In this document: piece after piece, positions 27,864 through 36,202 of the stretch
Layout: every line of letters begins with the position of its first letter
How positions within the stretch are numbered: position 1 is the first letter of the stretch
Source of the DNA: Lentzea alba
GTDB lineage: Bacteria; Actinomycetota; Actinomycetes; Mycobacteriales; Pseudonocardiaceae
DNA length: 64,000 nt
Direction: 5' to 3'
Assembly: GCF_011067745.1 (NCBI RefSeq)
Contig: NZ_JAAMPJ010000002.1
Coordinates: 124,001 to 188,000, forward strand
Position numbers and translations under genes: made by a program
Notes under the pieces: model-generated
What the model saw: only the letters and a program-made list of their open reading frames with translations
What the model was told of the DNA's origin: nothing
Database searches by the model: none

Positions 27864-28559
27864 ATGACTGCCGTTCCTCCTGAGGAGTTCGTCGCCGAGC
27901 TCCGTGCCCTCGCCCCCCGGTACTGGGACAGTCACCCGTTCCACCTGCGCATGCACGCGGGCCAACTGAGCAAGCACGAGCTGCAGGCGTGGGCCGCGAA
28001 CCGCTGGTACTACCAGCGCTGCATCGCGCAGAAGGACGCCGCGATCCTCTCCAACTGCCCGCTGCCCGACATCCGCCGCCAGTGGCGCGAACGGATCATC
28101 TGGCACGACGGCTCGCGACCGGGCGAGGGTGGCGCCGAGAACTGGATCCGCCTGGCCGAAGCCGTCGGGCTGACCAGGGAAGAGGTGCTCGACGAACGGC
28201 ACGTGCTGCCCGGCACGCGGTTCGCCGTCGACGCCTACGTGAACTTCGCGCGCACTCAGCCCTGGGTCATCGCGGTCGCGTCCGGCCTGACCGAGATGTT
28301 CTCAGGCGCGTTGATGCGCAAGCGTTTGGCGGCCCTGCGGGAGCAGTACCCGTGGATCGCCGAGGAGGGTTTCGCCTACTTCACCAACCGCATCCAGGCG
28401 GTCGCCGGTGAGGGACGGGCCACCTTGGACATCGTGGTCGAGCACGCGGTGACCCGCGAGCAGCAACTGGCCGCGGTCGCCGCGCTGTCGTTCAAGTGCG
28501 ACGTGCTGAGGGCCGTGCTGGACGCCGTCGACTACTACTCGGGCAAGGGCAAGCCGTGA
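27864..28559 (+). CDS. pqqC: Pyrroloquinoline-quinone synthase PqqC
   Basis: 231 aa. All-helical haem-oxygenase-like fold. Conserved HPFHLRMHAGQLSKHELQAW and ANRWYYQRCIAQKDAA, IIWHDGS, and later RTQPWVIAVASGLTEMF and VEHAVTREQQ. It performs the final ring closure and eight-electron oxidation to PQQ. ATG at 27864 after GAGGAG. Its stop overlaps the pqqD GTG (GTGA). Confidence 0.95.
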   Translation: MTAVPPEEFVAELRALAPRYWDSHPFHLRMHAGQLSKHELQAWAANRWYYQRCIAQKDAAILSNCPLPDIRRQWRERIIWHDGSRPGEGGAENWIRLAEAVGLTREEVLDERHVLPGTRFAVDAYVNFARTQPWVIAVASGLTEMFSGALMRKRLAALREQYPWIAEEGFAYFTNRIQAVAGEGRATLDIVVEHAVTREQQLAAVAALSFKCDVLRAVLDAVDYYSGKGKP

Positions 28560-28834
28560 CGTCGGTCGTCGCGCTGGACGCCGTGCCGCACATCCGGCGC
28601 GGCGTGAAGTGCGCCTACGACCAGATCCGATCGGCGCACGTCGTCCTGTTCCCCGAGGGCGTGCTGGTGTTGAACGAGACCGCTGCTTCCGTTGTGTCGC
28701 TTTGCGATGGTGTTCGGTCGGTCGGCGACATCGCCCTCGTCCTGGGTGACGAGTACGACGGCGTCGAACCCGAGGACATCGCCTCGTTGGTTGCTCGCCT
28801 CGTCGAGCGGAGGGTGGTGGACGTCGATGGCTGA
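28556..28834 (+). CDS. pqqD: PqqA-binding chaperone PqqD
   Basis: 92 aa. Winged-helix RRE-type protein: PHIRRGVKCAYDQIRS, then VLFPEGVLVLNETAASVVSL and LVERRVVDVDG. PqqD binds PqqA and presents it to the radical-SAM enzyme. GTG start overlapping pqqC. Its last 8 bp overlap pqqE. Standalone, not fused to PqqC or PqqE. Confidence 0.9.
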   Translation: MTSVVALDAVPHIRRGVKCAYDQIRSAHVVLFPEGVLVLNETAASVVSLCDGVRSVGDIALVLGDEYDGVEPEDIASLVARLVERRVVDVDG

Positions 28835-29906
28835 GGCCCCGTTCGGCCTGCTGGCCGAGCTGACGCACCGATGCCCGTTGCAGTGCGGGTACTGCTCGAA
28901 CCCGGTCGAACTGGTGCGCCGCAACGCCGAGCTGTCGACCGACGACTGGCTGCGCGTGTTCGACCAGGCCCGCGCGCTGGGTGCGTTGCAGATCCACCTG
29001 TCCGGCGGCGAACCGTTGCTGCGACCGGACCTGCCCGAGCTCGTCGTGCACGCGAACAGCCTCGGCTGCTACGTCAACCTGGTCACGTCGGGAGTCGGTC
29101 TGTCCCGGGACAGGCTGCGGGACCTGGCTTCGCGCGGGGTCGACCACGTGCAGCTCTCCCTGCAGGACGCCACTCGTGAGGGCAACGACCGGATCGCGGG
29201 CATCAAGGCGTTCGACCGGAAGGTGGAAGCCGCGGCCTTTGTTCGTGACGAAGGCCTGCCACTCACCGTGAACACCGTGCTGCACCGGCAGAACCTCGAC
29301 AACATCGCCGGCATCATCGCGATGGCCGAGGAGATGGGCGCCGAACGTCTGGAGCTCGCCAACACCCAGTACTACGGCTGGGCGCTGCGCAACCGAGCCG
29401 TTCTCCTGCCCACGCGCGAACAGCTGGCAGTGGCCGACCCGATCGTTTCCGCGGCTCAGGCGCGGTTGCGTGGGCGGATGGAGATCGTCTACGTCATCGC
29501 CGACTACCACGAGGCGCACCCGAAGCCCTGCATGTACGGGTGGGGCGCACGCCAGTTGACGGTGGCACCGAACGGCGACGTCCTCCCCTGCCCCGCCGCC
29601 ACGGTGATCTCGTCGCTGAAGATCGAGAACGTGCGGGACTCTTCTCTGCACGAAATCTGGCACAACTCGCCTTCCTTCAACGCCTTCCGCGGCTTCGACT
29701 GGATGCAGGACCCGTGCCGCTCGTGCCCGCGCAAGGAGATCGACTTCGGCGGCTGCCGCTGCCAGGCGTTCCAGCTGACCGGTGACGCGGCCGCGACCGA
29801 CCCGGTCTGCTCGTTGTCGCCCGCACGGTCCACTGTGGACCTTATTCTGGAGACCGAGATGGCGCCGTCCGAGGTGCCCGCGATGGCCATGAGGAAGATG
29901 AGTTGA
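28827..29906 (+). CDS. pqqE: Radical SAM/SPASM enzyme PqqE
   Basis: 359 aa. Radical-SAM CxxxCxxC is C16-P-L-Q-C20-G-Y-C23 by count, then HLSGGEPLL. A SPASM domain follows with extra cluster cysteines (HPKPCMYGWG, GDVLPCPAA, CRSCPRKEIDFGGCRCQAF). It cross-links the Glu and Tyr of PqqA, the first committed step. ATG 28827 lies inside the 3' end of pqqD, so translation is coupled. Length is typical. Confidence 0.96.
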   Translation: MAEAPFGLLAELTHRCPLQCGYCSNPVELVRRNAELSTDDWLRVFDQARALGALQIHLSGGEPLLRPDLPELVVHANSLGCYVNLVTSGVGLSRDRLRDLASRGVDHVQLSLQDATREGNDRIAGIKAFDRKVEAAAFVRDEGLPLTVNTVLHRQNLDNIAGIIAMAEEMGAERLELANTQYYGWALRNRAVLLPTREQLAVADPIVSAAQARLRGRMEIVYVIADYHEAHPKPCMYGWGARQLTVAPNGDVLPCPAATVISSLKIENVRDSSLHEIWHNSPSFNAFRGFDWMQDPCRSCPRKEIDFGGCRCQAFQLTGDAAATDPVCSLSPARSTVDLILETEMAPSEVPAMAMRKMS

Positions 29907-30778
29907 AAGCGGTTCTGCTCGGCACGACGGCCGGTGGTGGCTTCCCACAATGGAACTGCGCCTGTTCTTTGTGCGTGCGCGCTCGATCCGGTTCGCTGCC
30001 GTCGCGCTCGCAGGACTGCCTGGCGATCAGCTGCAACGGCACGGACTGGTGGCTCGTCAACGCCTCCCCGGACATCCGCACGCAGATCGCTTCTTGTTCG
30101 CTGCTGAATCCCGGTCCGGGCCCGCGTGACACACCTTTGCGCGGGGCTTTGTTCACCGACGCCGAGCTGGACCACACACTGGGCCTGCTGACGTTGCGCG
30201 GCGGGGCTGATTTGACGGTGTGGGCTCCTGACGCGGTGCTGCACGCGTTGAAGGACCAGTTCGACCTGCGCACGGTGATCGACGGCTACTCGCCTTTGTC
30301 GTGGCGGTCGGCTTCCGGCCAGTTCGACCTCGGCGGGTTGCGCGTGTCGGTGATACCGATCAGCGACAAGCGTCCTAAGTACGCTCGCTCATCCACTGTG
30401 GACGGTCCCTGGGTGGTCGGGTACCGGTTTCTCGACGTGGTGACGGGCGGCGTGCTGGTCTACGCGCCCTGCCTGGCGTCGTGGCCCGCCGGGTTCGACG
30501 AGGTGGTGGCGTCGGCCGACTGCGTTCTGCTCGACGGCACGTTCTACGCGGCGTCCGAGATGGGTTCGGCGACCGGCAGCTCGTCGGGCCAGGCCTCGAT
30601 GGGCCACCTGCCCATTTCTGCGAGCCTTCCTGAGCTGCGGCGATTCCCTCACGTTCGTCGTCTCTACACGCACCTCAACAACACCAACCCGGTGCTGGAC
30701 CCGTCGTCACCCGAGTCGTTGAAACTACGTGAGGCGGGTGTCGAGGTTCCGCTCGACGGCACGGTGATCGAGCTTTAG
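29903..30778 (+). CDS. pqqB: PqqB, metallo-beta-lactamase-fold oxygenase
   Basis: 291 aa. Begins LKAVLLGTTAGGGFPQWNCACSLC, the well-conserved PqqB start, with TTG overlapping the pqqE stop (TTGA). LFTDAELDHTLGLL and YTHLNNTNPVL are the His/Asp-poor metal sites typical of PqqB. It hydroxylates the cross-linked Glu-Tyr intermediate. Last gene of the operon. No pqqF-type protease follows, so leader removal must use a protease elsewhere. Confidence 0.94.
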   Translation: MKAVLLGTTAGGGFPQWNCACSLCVRARSGSLPSRSQDCLAISCNGTDWWLVNASPDIRTQIASCSLLNPGPGPRDTPLRGALFTDAELDHTLGLLTLRGGADLTVWAPDAVLHALKDQFDLRTVIDGYSPLSWRSASGQFDLGGLRVSVIPISDKRPKYARSSTVDGPWVVGYRFLDVVTGGVLVYAPCLASWPAGFDEVVASADCVLLDGTFYAASEMGSATGSSSGQASMGHLPISASLPELRRFPHVRRLYTHLNNTNPVLDPSSPESLKLREAGVEVPLDGTVIEL

Positions 30779-31043
30779 CCAGGGCAGAATCGGCGAACGT
30801 CCGCCGGCCGCCCGCCTGATCGCGGAGCTGCCGTCGTTCGTGCGCAGGTGCTGGCCGAGTTGCTGACGTCGTTGCTCGACGGCAGCGCGGAAGCCGGCCG
30901 GTACGTCGTGCTCGCCACGATCCGCATCCCGAACCTCCAACGTCATCGTCAGGTCAGCTCATCGTGGTGGCTCTGGTCACGTGGGCGGGTGGGACGTTGC
31001 CCAGAGTCATCCGGTCGTGTTTGTGACGCATCACAATGGACGC

Positions 31044-31784
31044 GTGACTCCTGGGGATCTCCTCGCACTGGCCGCACAGTCCTGCGTGGACGCCGCGAAG
31101 CTGCTGCACGACGTTCAGGTCGACGTCTCGCCGAAAGGCACGTTCGACCAGGTCAGCACCGCTGATGTCGAGGTCGAGGCGTTCCTGCGCGCCGCCCTGG
31201 TCTCCGGCGCCCCCGGCTCGGCGGTGGTGGGCGAGGAACTGGGGAGTGCTTCTGCTCCTGTCACCTGGTACGTCGACCCGATCGACGGCACCAGGAACTT
31301 CGTGCGCGGCATCCCGCTGTCGTGCATCTCGGTCGCCGCGGCGGTGAATGGGCAACTGGTGGCGGGCTGCGTGCTCGACCCGTTCCGCGACGAGCTGTTC
31401 ACGGCGGCTGACGGCGTCCCGTTCACCGTCCGCTCGACGGGCCTGGTGATTCCTCCAGGTTCCAGTCCCCGCCCACTCGTGCTGACCGACATCCCGTTGC
31501 CGGGCAGCCCGTACAGCGGCGAGATGCAACTGCTGGAAGACCTCTTGGCGGTGGCCGACGTGCGCCGCGTCTACTCGACGGCCCTGTCCCTGGCCTGGGT
31601 CGCAGCAGGCCGGGCGGACGCGGCGGCGAACCTGGGCATCCACCCGTGGGACGTCGCGGCGGGCGAGGTGCTGGTCCGCGCGTCCGGCGGCGAGTTCGTG
31701 CCCGTCGGCTCCGACGGTTTCGTGGCCGGCCGAGGTGAGATCGTCTCGTGGTTGGCCGAACGTCTGGAGGGCATCGTCTCGTGA
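31044..31784 (+). CDS. Inositol monophosphatase-family protein (HisN/IMPase/CysQ-like)
   Basis: 246 aa. Metal motifs GEE (63-65), WYVDPIDGTRNF (D78/D81) and HPWDVAAGEVLVRASGG. Complete Li+-sensitive phosphatase family set. Could act on inositol-1-phosphate, histidinol phosphate or PAP. The GTG at 31044 is chosen as it starts the conserved helix; a longer frame opens at 30981. The last codons overlap the next gene (GTGA). The 265-bp gap upstream shows no convincing gene. Confidence 0.85.
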   Translation: MTPGDLLALAAQSCVDAAKLLHDVQVDVSPKGTFDQVSTADVEVEAFLRAALVSGAPGSAVVGEELGSASAPVTWYVDPIDGTRNFVRGIPLSCISVAAAVNGQLVAGCVLDPFRDELFTAADGVPFTVRSTGLVIPPGSSPRPLVLTDIPLPGSPYSGEMQLLEDLLAVADVRRVYSTALSLAWVAAGRADAAANLGIHPWDVAAGEVLVRASGGEFVPVGSDGFVAGRGEIVSWLAERLEGIVS

Positions 31785-32464
31785 TCGATCTCAGCGGCAA
31801 AGTCGTCCTGGTCACCGGCGCCGGCGGCACCATCGGCGCGGGCATCGCCGCCCGGTTCGCGAACGCGGGCGCCCAGGTGGTGACACATCGCGGCCTGGCG
31901 GACGGCGACCTGCGCACCGAGGCCGAGCGCGTGGTCTCCGACGCCTTCGCCACCCACGGCCGATTGGACGCGGTCGTGAACAACGCGGGCGTGCAACCCG
32001 TGGACCCGTTGCCGGGCATGACGACCGGGCAATGGCAGTCCGTTGTGGACACGAACCTGACCGGTCCGTTCGCCGTCACCCAGGCCGCGGTCTCCTACCT
32101 GCCCTCCGGCGGCTCCATCACCCACATCGCGTCGATCGAGGGCACGCACCCGGCTCCTGGGCACGCCCACTACGCCGCCTCGAAGGCAGGTCTGATCATG
32201 CACGCGCGTGCGGCGGCGTTGGAGTACGGCCCGCGCGGCATCCGCGTCAACACGGTCTCGCCTGGTCTGATCGCCCGCCCCGGCATCTCTTCGGAGTGGC
32301 CGGAAGGGGTTGCCAGGTGGGAAGAAGCGGCCCCGCTGACCCGGTTGGGTTCCCCTCAGGACATCGGCAACGCGTGCGTGTTCCTGGCCTCGGAGCTGGC
32401 TTCGTGGATCACCGGCCACGACCTGGTGGTCGACGGCGGCGTGACGGCCCGCCCGACCTGGTAG
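31781..32464 (+). CDS. Short-chain dehydrogenase/reductase
   Basis: 227 aa. NAD(P)-binding VLVTGAGGTIGAG, NNAG motif (VVNNAGVQP), catalytic HIASIEG (Ser) and HYAASKAG (Tyr-x-x-x-Lys), then PRGIRVNTVSPGLI. Complete SDR with full catalytic set. Co-translated with the phosphatase gene. Substrate unknown. Convergent with the broken SDR immediately downstream. Confidence 0.88.
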   Translation: MIDLSGKVVLVTGAGGTIGAGIAARFANAGAQVVTHRGLADGDLRTEAERVVSDAFATHGRLDAVVNNAGVQPVDPLPGMTTGQWQSVVDTNLTGPFAVTQAAVSYLPSGGSITHIASIEGTHPAPGHAHYAASKAGLIMHARAAALEYGPRGIRVNTVSPGLIARPGISSEWPEGVARWEEAAPLTRLGSPQDIGNACVFLASELASWITGHDLVVDGGVTARPTW

Positions 32465-33188
32465 TCACTGCGCGAGATAACCGCCGTCCACCGGCAAGAT
32501 CGCCCCGGTGATGAACGAGGCCTGATCCGAAGCCAGGAACGCGATGGCCCGCGCCACCTCGACCGGCTCGCCAAGCCTGCGCATCGGGTGCATCGCCACC
32601 ACCTCGTCGACGTACGGGTCACCCGCATCCTCGAGCTCGCGCACCACCGCCGTGCGAATCGTGCCGGGCGCGACGGCGTTGACCCGGATGTTGTGCGGCG
32701 CCCACTCCACGGCGAGGTGCTTGGTCAGCCCGGACGCCACGAACTTGGCGGGCCCGTACACGGCCTGCCTGGCCTGCCCCGCCATGCCGGAGATCGACGA
32801 CGCACACGATCGAGCCGCCTTTCCCTTTCATGGCCTCGATCGCGTACTTGCAGGTGAGGAACATGCCCTTGCCGTCGACGTCCATCACGCGGTCCCAGTC
32901 GTCGCCCGTGGCCTCGGTGACGTCCATCAACGGAATCACGCCGGCGTTCGCCACCAGCACGTCGATCCGCCCCGACACGTCCACCGCGGCCTGGATCATG
33001 GCCCGCGCGTCCGCGTCGTCGGAAACGTCGCCCACGACCTTGGTGACGCCCTCCAACGAGACCAGCCCGTCCGCGTTGATGTCGGAGGCGACCACCGTGG
33101 CGCCCAGTTCGACGAACAGTTCGGCGGTGGCGCGACCGATCCCGCTGGCGGCACCGGTGACGACGCAGGTCTTGCCGGAGAGAGTCAT
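32465..33188 (-). pseudogene. Frameshifted short-chain dehydrogenase
   Basis: The 5' part reads MTLSGKTCVVTGAASGIGRA ... LVANAGVIPLMD ... GGSIVCV in one frame. The 3' part (GMAGQARQAVYGPAKFVASG ... ITGAILPVDGGYLAQ) is in another. In intact relatives GGSIVCVSSISGMAG is continuous; here the DNA GTGTGCGTCGTCGATCTC appears to lack two bases near 32797-32803, removing the catalytic Ser region. Either a true mutation or a sequencing error, since every other conserved block is intact. Confidence 0.8.
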
Positions 33189-33220
33189 GATCCTCAAGCT
33201 AGCGACGGCGCCAGAACACG

Positions 33221-34321
33221 TCATTCCGCCACGAGGTACCGATAGGACAGCGGCGTGAGGTTGGGCCGCACGATCCGCCAAGGATGGATCACCTGCAGCT
33301 CGCCTCCCGAAGCCGACGGCGGTGTGGCGGAGCGGTCGAGCACGATGCTGCTGACGATCAGCAGCATGTTGTTCGGGTACTCGCGCAGGTGGAGCTCGAC
33401 TTCCTTCTTCGTCAAGATGATCTCGGAAGCGCTCGTCCACACCGTCGTGGTGCCCTTGACCTCGACGTACAGCCGTTGCTCGCCGCGTCGAGCATCAAGG
33501 TCGTAAGACTCGGTGGCTCCCACATCGGTGACGTCGTAGCCCTCCCCCGTGAGGTACTCCGTCGCCACCGCGACAGCCCGACGTTCGATCGCGATGCGTT
33601 CCGCCGAATCGAGGCGAAACCCCTGGCCTCGCCGAGCCTTCCCCGCGGAACGGTCGGCCTCGACCAGCGCGTCGACGATCTCCGGGGCCACGTCGTCAGC
33701 AAGACCGACCACGGGTGCGATGTCGTAGAGGTGGCTCAGGACGGAGGCGAGGAAGATCAAGTCGTCCCTGAGCACCTCCTCCGAGGGCAACGCATCCAGC
33801 GAGTACTCGAACGCCGCGACAGTTCCGGCCTCATACGCCGGCCCGAGCGTGTGTTTGGGAGCTTTGAGGGTTATCTGCTCGACCAGGTCAGGTCGTGCAC
33901 GCAAACGGGCCGACAGAACCTCTCGCGCCCGCTGCGCACGCAGACGAGTGCCCTCCAGAGGTCGGCGTTTGAACTCGCCGTTCTGCCACTCGCTGGTGCC
34001 CTGCATCAACGACAGGTAGACGCTGTCGCCTTGAGCTCCGAACAGGTAGACGACGTACCACCCCTTCGTCGCCGAGTCCGAACGACTGGCCGAGTACACC
34101 CGAGCCCACGGAACCACGCTCTTGTTCCCGGTGGCGTCCCGCGCCTCGACGTCCCAGTCGTCCAACTCGACCGGCGCGTCCCGCTTGAGCACGGGCAACT
34201 GCTCGCGCAGCCAGTCCGCTACGCCCCCATGGATCAGGCGCCCCCGCTTCTGCATGGCGGGTGTGTTCTTCCAACTCCACTCGCGCTGAAGCAGCAAGAC
34301 GTCGCGCAGAAGCTCACGCAT
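33221..34321 (-). CDS. McrB_N (DUF3578)-DUF3883 fusion, restriction-like protein
   Basis: 366 aa. The N-terminal two thirds resemble the McrB N-terminal DNA-binding DUF3578 domain (WARVYSASRSDSATKGWYVVYLF, YLSLMQGTSEW). The C-terminal third is a DUF3883-like nuclease fold: ESYDLDARRGEQRLYVEVKG gives D...E-V-K of a PD-(D/E)xK site, then SEIILTKKEVELH. No AAA/GTPase module, so it is not a full McrB. Possibly a stand-alone anti-phage or modified-DNA nuclease. ATG at 34321; the gene lies about 265 bp from the tRNA. Confidence 0.75.
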   Translation of the reverse strand: MRELLRDVLLLQREWSWKNTPAMQKRGRLIHGGVADWLREQLPVLKRDAPVELDDWDVEARDATGNKSVVPWARVYSASRSDSATKGWYVVYLFGAQGDSVYLSLMQGTSEWQNGEFKRRPLEGTRLRAQRAREVLSARLRARPDLVEQITLKAPKHTLGPAYEAGTVAAFEYSLDALPSEEVLRDDLIFLASVLSHLYDIAPVVGLADDVAPEIVDALVEADRSAGKARRGQGFRLDSAERIAIERRAVAVATEYLTGEGYDVTDVGATESYDLDARRGEQRLYVEVKGTTTVWTSASEIILTKKEVELHLREYPNNMLLIVSSIVLDRSATPPSASGGELQVIHPWRIVRPNLTPLSYRYLVAE

Positions 34322-34589
34322 GAGGAACGGGCCACCACCTTCACACGATCAGTAACCACAAGATCGTGCTTAGCCTGCCTGGGTGTTACCCGAACGAGTG
34401 AGCCGGGCACCCGCGGTGCTGTCGACTCAGTCGTTGAGATGGACGACACATGCCCGCCAACGCCGGTACCGGGTCGACTTCGAGGACGGCGCGGAGCCGG
34501 GACGGGCCCGGTATCACGGGGAGTTACAAGATCATCATGCGACAGCGCTTGCGCTGGTCAGCACCATCGCGAGCGGGTGAAGCGCGTGG

Positions 34590-34663
34590 TGCCCCCGACG
34601 GGATTCGAACCCGTACTGTGATCCTTTTAAGGGACCTGCCTCTACCGATTGGGCTACGGGGGC
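34590..34663 (-). tRNA. tRNA with apparent UAA anticodon and short variable loop
   Basis: Reading the minus strand: acceptor GCCCCCG pairs with CGGGGGC, discriminator A, and a genome-encoded CCA (34587-34589). T arm ACGGG-TTCGAAT-CCCGT; anticodon stem GGTCC/GGATC with loop CTTAAAA, giving anticodon 5'-TAA-3' after T33 (decodes UUA, Leu). The variable loop is only ACAGT, whereas true tRNA-Leu has a long variable arm. D stem GCC/GGC with a C-A mismatch. 74 nt without CCA. Identity is therefore uncertain. Confidence 0.85.
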
Positions 34664-34781
34664 GCGGTGAGCCTAGGCCTTGATCGTCGGCCTGTGTGAG
34701 CGGATGGTCTTTTCTCGCCCGCCTGGCCCAGCGAATTGGACTAGAGCGAGCAGCCGGCTAAGCGTCGAACGGACCCGAACA

Positions 34782-35861
34782 TCAGCGTGCCCTCCCCGCT
34801 CCGAGCAGCTCCTTGAAGCGGAGGGCGACCCAGTCGTGGACGGCTGCGGAGACCGAGTTGTCGCCTGCGCGGTGCTCGAACCAGCGCCAGTCGCAGTTCA
34901 CGTTGATCTCCAGGAACACGTGGTCGGAGCCGGTGACGAGCAGGTCGAACGCCGCCACTTGCACACGCCAGTGCCGTGCCAACGCCAACAGCCGATCCGA
35001 CAGAGAAGAAGGGACCGAGGTCGGCGTCACGCGCACGGCGTCGGGGTCCACCCAGAGCTGGGCCGGGTCGAGCTTGTCGACCTGGAAGGCGATGCAGCGC
35101 TCGCCCACCACGAACACGCGCAGCTCGGTGTCCGACGGCACGTACTCCTGGACGATCACCGGGGCTGGCTCGGGTGCGTCGGAGGCCCTAGACGTCTCCA
35201 ACGGCCGTGGGAACAGGCCGTGCTGCACGCCTGGGCGCGGCTCCAAGAGATGACGGCCCGCGGTTTTGACGATGCAGCGTCCGCCGCCGGGGCGCGTACG
35301 GCCTGGACGGGTTGTCACGGCCGTGCGCGGTACACGCAGGCCGAAGGAAGCAGCGTCGGAAAGCTGCGTCAGACGGTCCAGATGCGTTGAGAAGCGCGAT
35401 GGGTTCACATGTGCCCAGTCGGAGCGTGAGGACAGCCAGTTGGCCACTGAGGCCCACTGGTCGACCGCGTAGGCGCCGGCCAGGGTGCCGGGCTCGACGG
35501 GGACGGCGGAGAGTTCGAAGTGGCGGCGCCAGACCAGCAGGGGGCGCAGCAGCCAGCGGTCCAGTTCGATCAGAGGCTGGTCGGTGTAGACGGACAGCGG
35601 CAGGTCCACGCAGCGGTCGGCGTCGATGCGGGCCATGCGGATGCCGCGCTCGGCCAGGGCGATGGAGAGCTCGTTCATCTCCATGTCTGCGGCGCGCGCC
35701 AGCACCAGCACGCAGGGCTGGGGATTGCCGTCACCCTCGTCGACCATGCCGAGACGGTGGACCTGTTCCTGGAAGTCCAGGCATTTGGGCGGCGAGCGGA
35801 AGAGGTAGTCCTGACCCTGCAGCAGCAGCGGTCTGGCAGCCTCGGACGGGGCACCTGGCAC
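34782..35861 (-). CDS. ATP-grasp peptide ligase-like enzyme (MvdD/SAV_5884-like)
   Basis: About 359 aa from GTG 35861 (ATG at 35747 would give 322 aa). N-terminal CVLVLARAADMEMNELS and RIDADRC, the usual opening of grasp-ligase RiPP enzymes. The ATP-grasp core has CIVKTAGRHLLEPR, PAPVIVQEYVPSDTELRVFVVG and VFLEINVNCDWRWFE (E-x-N-x-N metal site). Codon third positions between 35747 and 35861 look coding, so the longer form is plausible. Directly downstream of a 40-aa peptide gene. Confidence 0.75.
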   Translation of the reverse strand: MPGAPSEAARPLLLQGQDYLFRSPPKCLDFQEQVHRLGMVDEGDGNPQPCVLVLARAADMEMNELSIALAERGIRMARIDADRCVDLPLSVYTDQPLIELDRWLLRPLLVWRRHFELSAVPVEPGTLAGAYAVDQWASVANWLSSRSDWAHVNPSRFSTHLDRLTQLSDAASFGLRVPRTAVTTRPGRTRPGGGRCIVKTAGRHLLEPRPGVQHGLFPRPLETSRASDAPEPAPVIVQEYVPSDTELRVFVVGERCIAFQVDKLDPAQLWVDPDAVRVTPTSVPSSLSDRLLALARHWRVQVAAFDLLVTGSDHVFLEINVNCDWRWFEHRAGDNSVSAAVHDWVALRFKELLGAGRAR

Positions 35862-35881
35862 CCGCCCGTCAGCCGACCTGC

Positions 35882-36004
35882 TCAATCGTCCTTCTTGCTG
35901 CGGAAACTCTGCCCCGCCTGCGCGTACTCTGCGGCGTACTGCGCCAACGCGGGGTCCTCGATCTCGCCGCGACGAAGCTGTGCGGCCAGCTCCTCGAGAG
36001 ACAT
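35882..36004 (-). CDS. 40-aa peptide, candidate RiPP precursor
   Basis: MSLEELAAQLRRGEIEDPAL followed by an Ala/Gln/Tyr-rich middle and an SFRSKKDD end. GAGAGGTGAT lies about 8 nt before the ATG at 36004. It ends 20 bp before the GTG start of the ATP-grasp gene. Leader-like amphipathic N-terminus and a short C-terminus with Ser, Lys and Asp side chains that an ATP-grasp ligase could join by ester or amide bonds. Precursor role is inferred from size and context only. Confidence 0.6.
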   Translation of the reverse strand: MSLEELAAQLRRGEIEDPALAQYAAEYAQAGQSFRSKKDD

Positions 36005-36146
36005 CGGGATCACCTCTCTCCCCACACGGCGAATCACGCATTCAGGTGATGCACCAGCGGTAGTCTCTGGTTCACGTAACGCAATGTCAAGACAGGCCCC
36101 GGAGCTTACTCCGTTTGGGCGCTCAAGTTCCGCCCTTGGACGAGCG

Positions 36147-36180
36147 AAGTGCCCCGAACGTGGTCACGTTCGGGGCACTT
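36147..36180 (-). terminator. Terminator after ndh
   Basis: Perfect 16-bp stem (AAGTGCCCCGAACGTG with CACGTTCGGGGCACTT) around a 2-nt loop, 23 bp past the ndh stop on the minus strand. The left flank reads TCGTCCAAG on the minus strand, without a strong T-tract. Confidence 0.8.
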
Positions 36181-36202
36181 GGGCACTCACGCGGAGTAAC
36201 GA

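Noticed and set aside
27431-30778. pqqF protease within the PQQ cluster
   Set aside because: All frames checked near the cluster; no M16-type HxxEH protease found.
30779-31043. Possible XdhC-like remnant (LAELLTSLLDGSAEAGRYV)
   Set aside because: Short, no surrounding conserved motifs in the same frame; cannot be told from chance.
34383-34580. Short plus-strand open frame before the tRNA
   Set aside because: No ribosome site or recognisable protein; likely GC-driven chance.
34590-34663. Stop-codon suppressor tRNA
   Set aside because: The anticodon read 5' to 3' is UAA, which pairs with UUA, not with the stop codon UAA (that would need UUA as anticodon).
34590-34663. bldA-type tRNA-Leu(UUA)
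   Set aside because: The variable loop is only five nucleotides and lacks the long arm of all tRNA-Leu species.
35862-36041. ATP-grasp gene extended upstream to 36041
   Set aside because: That frame overlaps the 40-aa peptide gene, has a low-complexity translation and no ribosome site; GTG 35861 or ATG 35747 is more likely.
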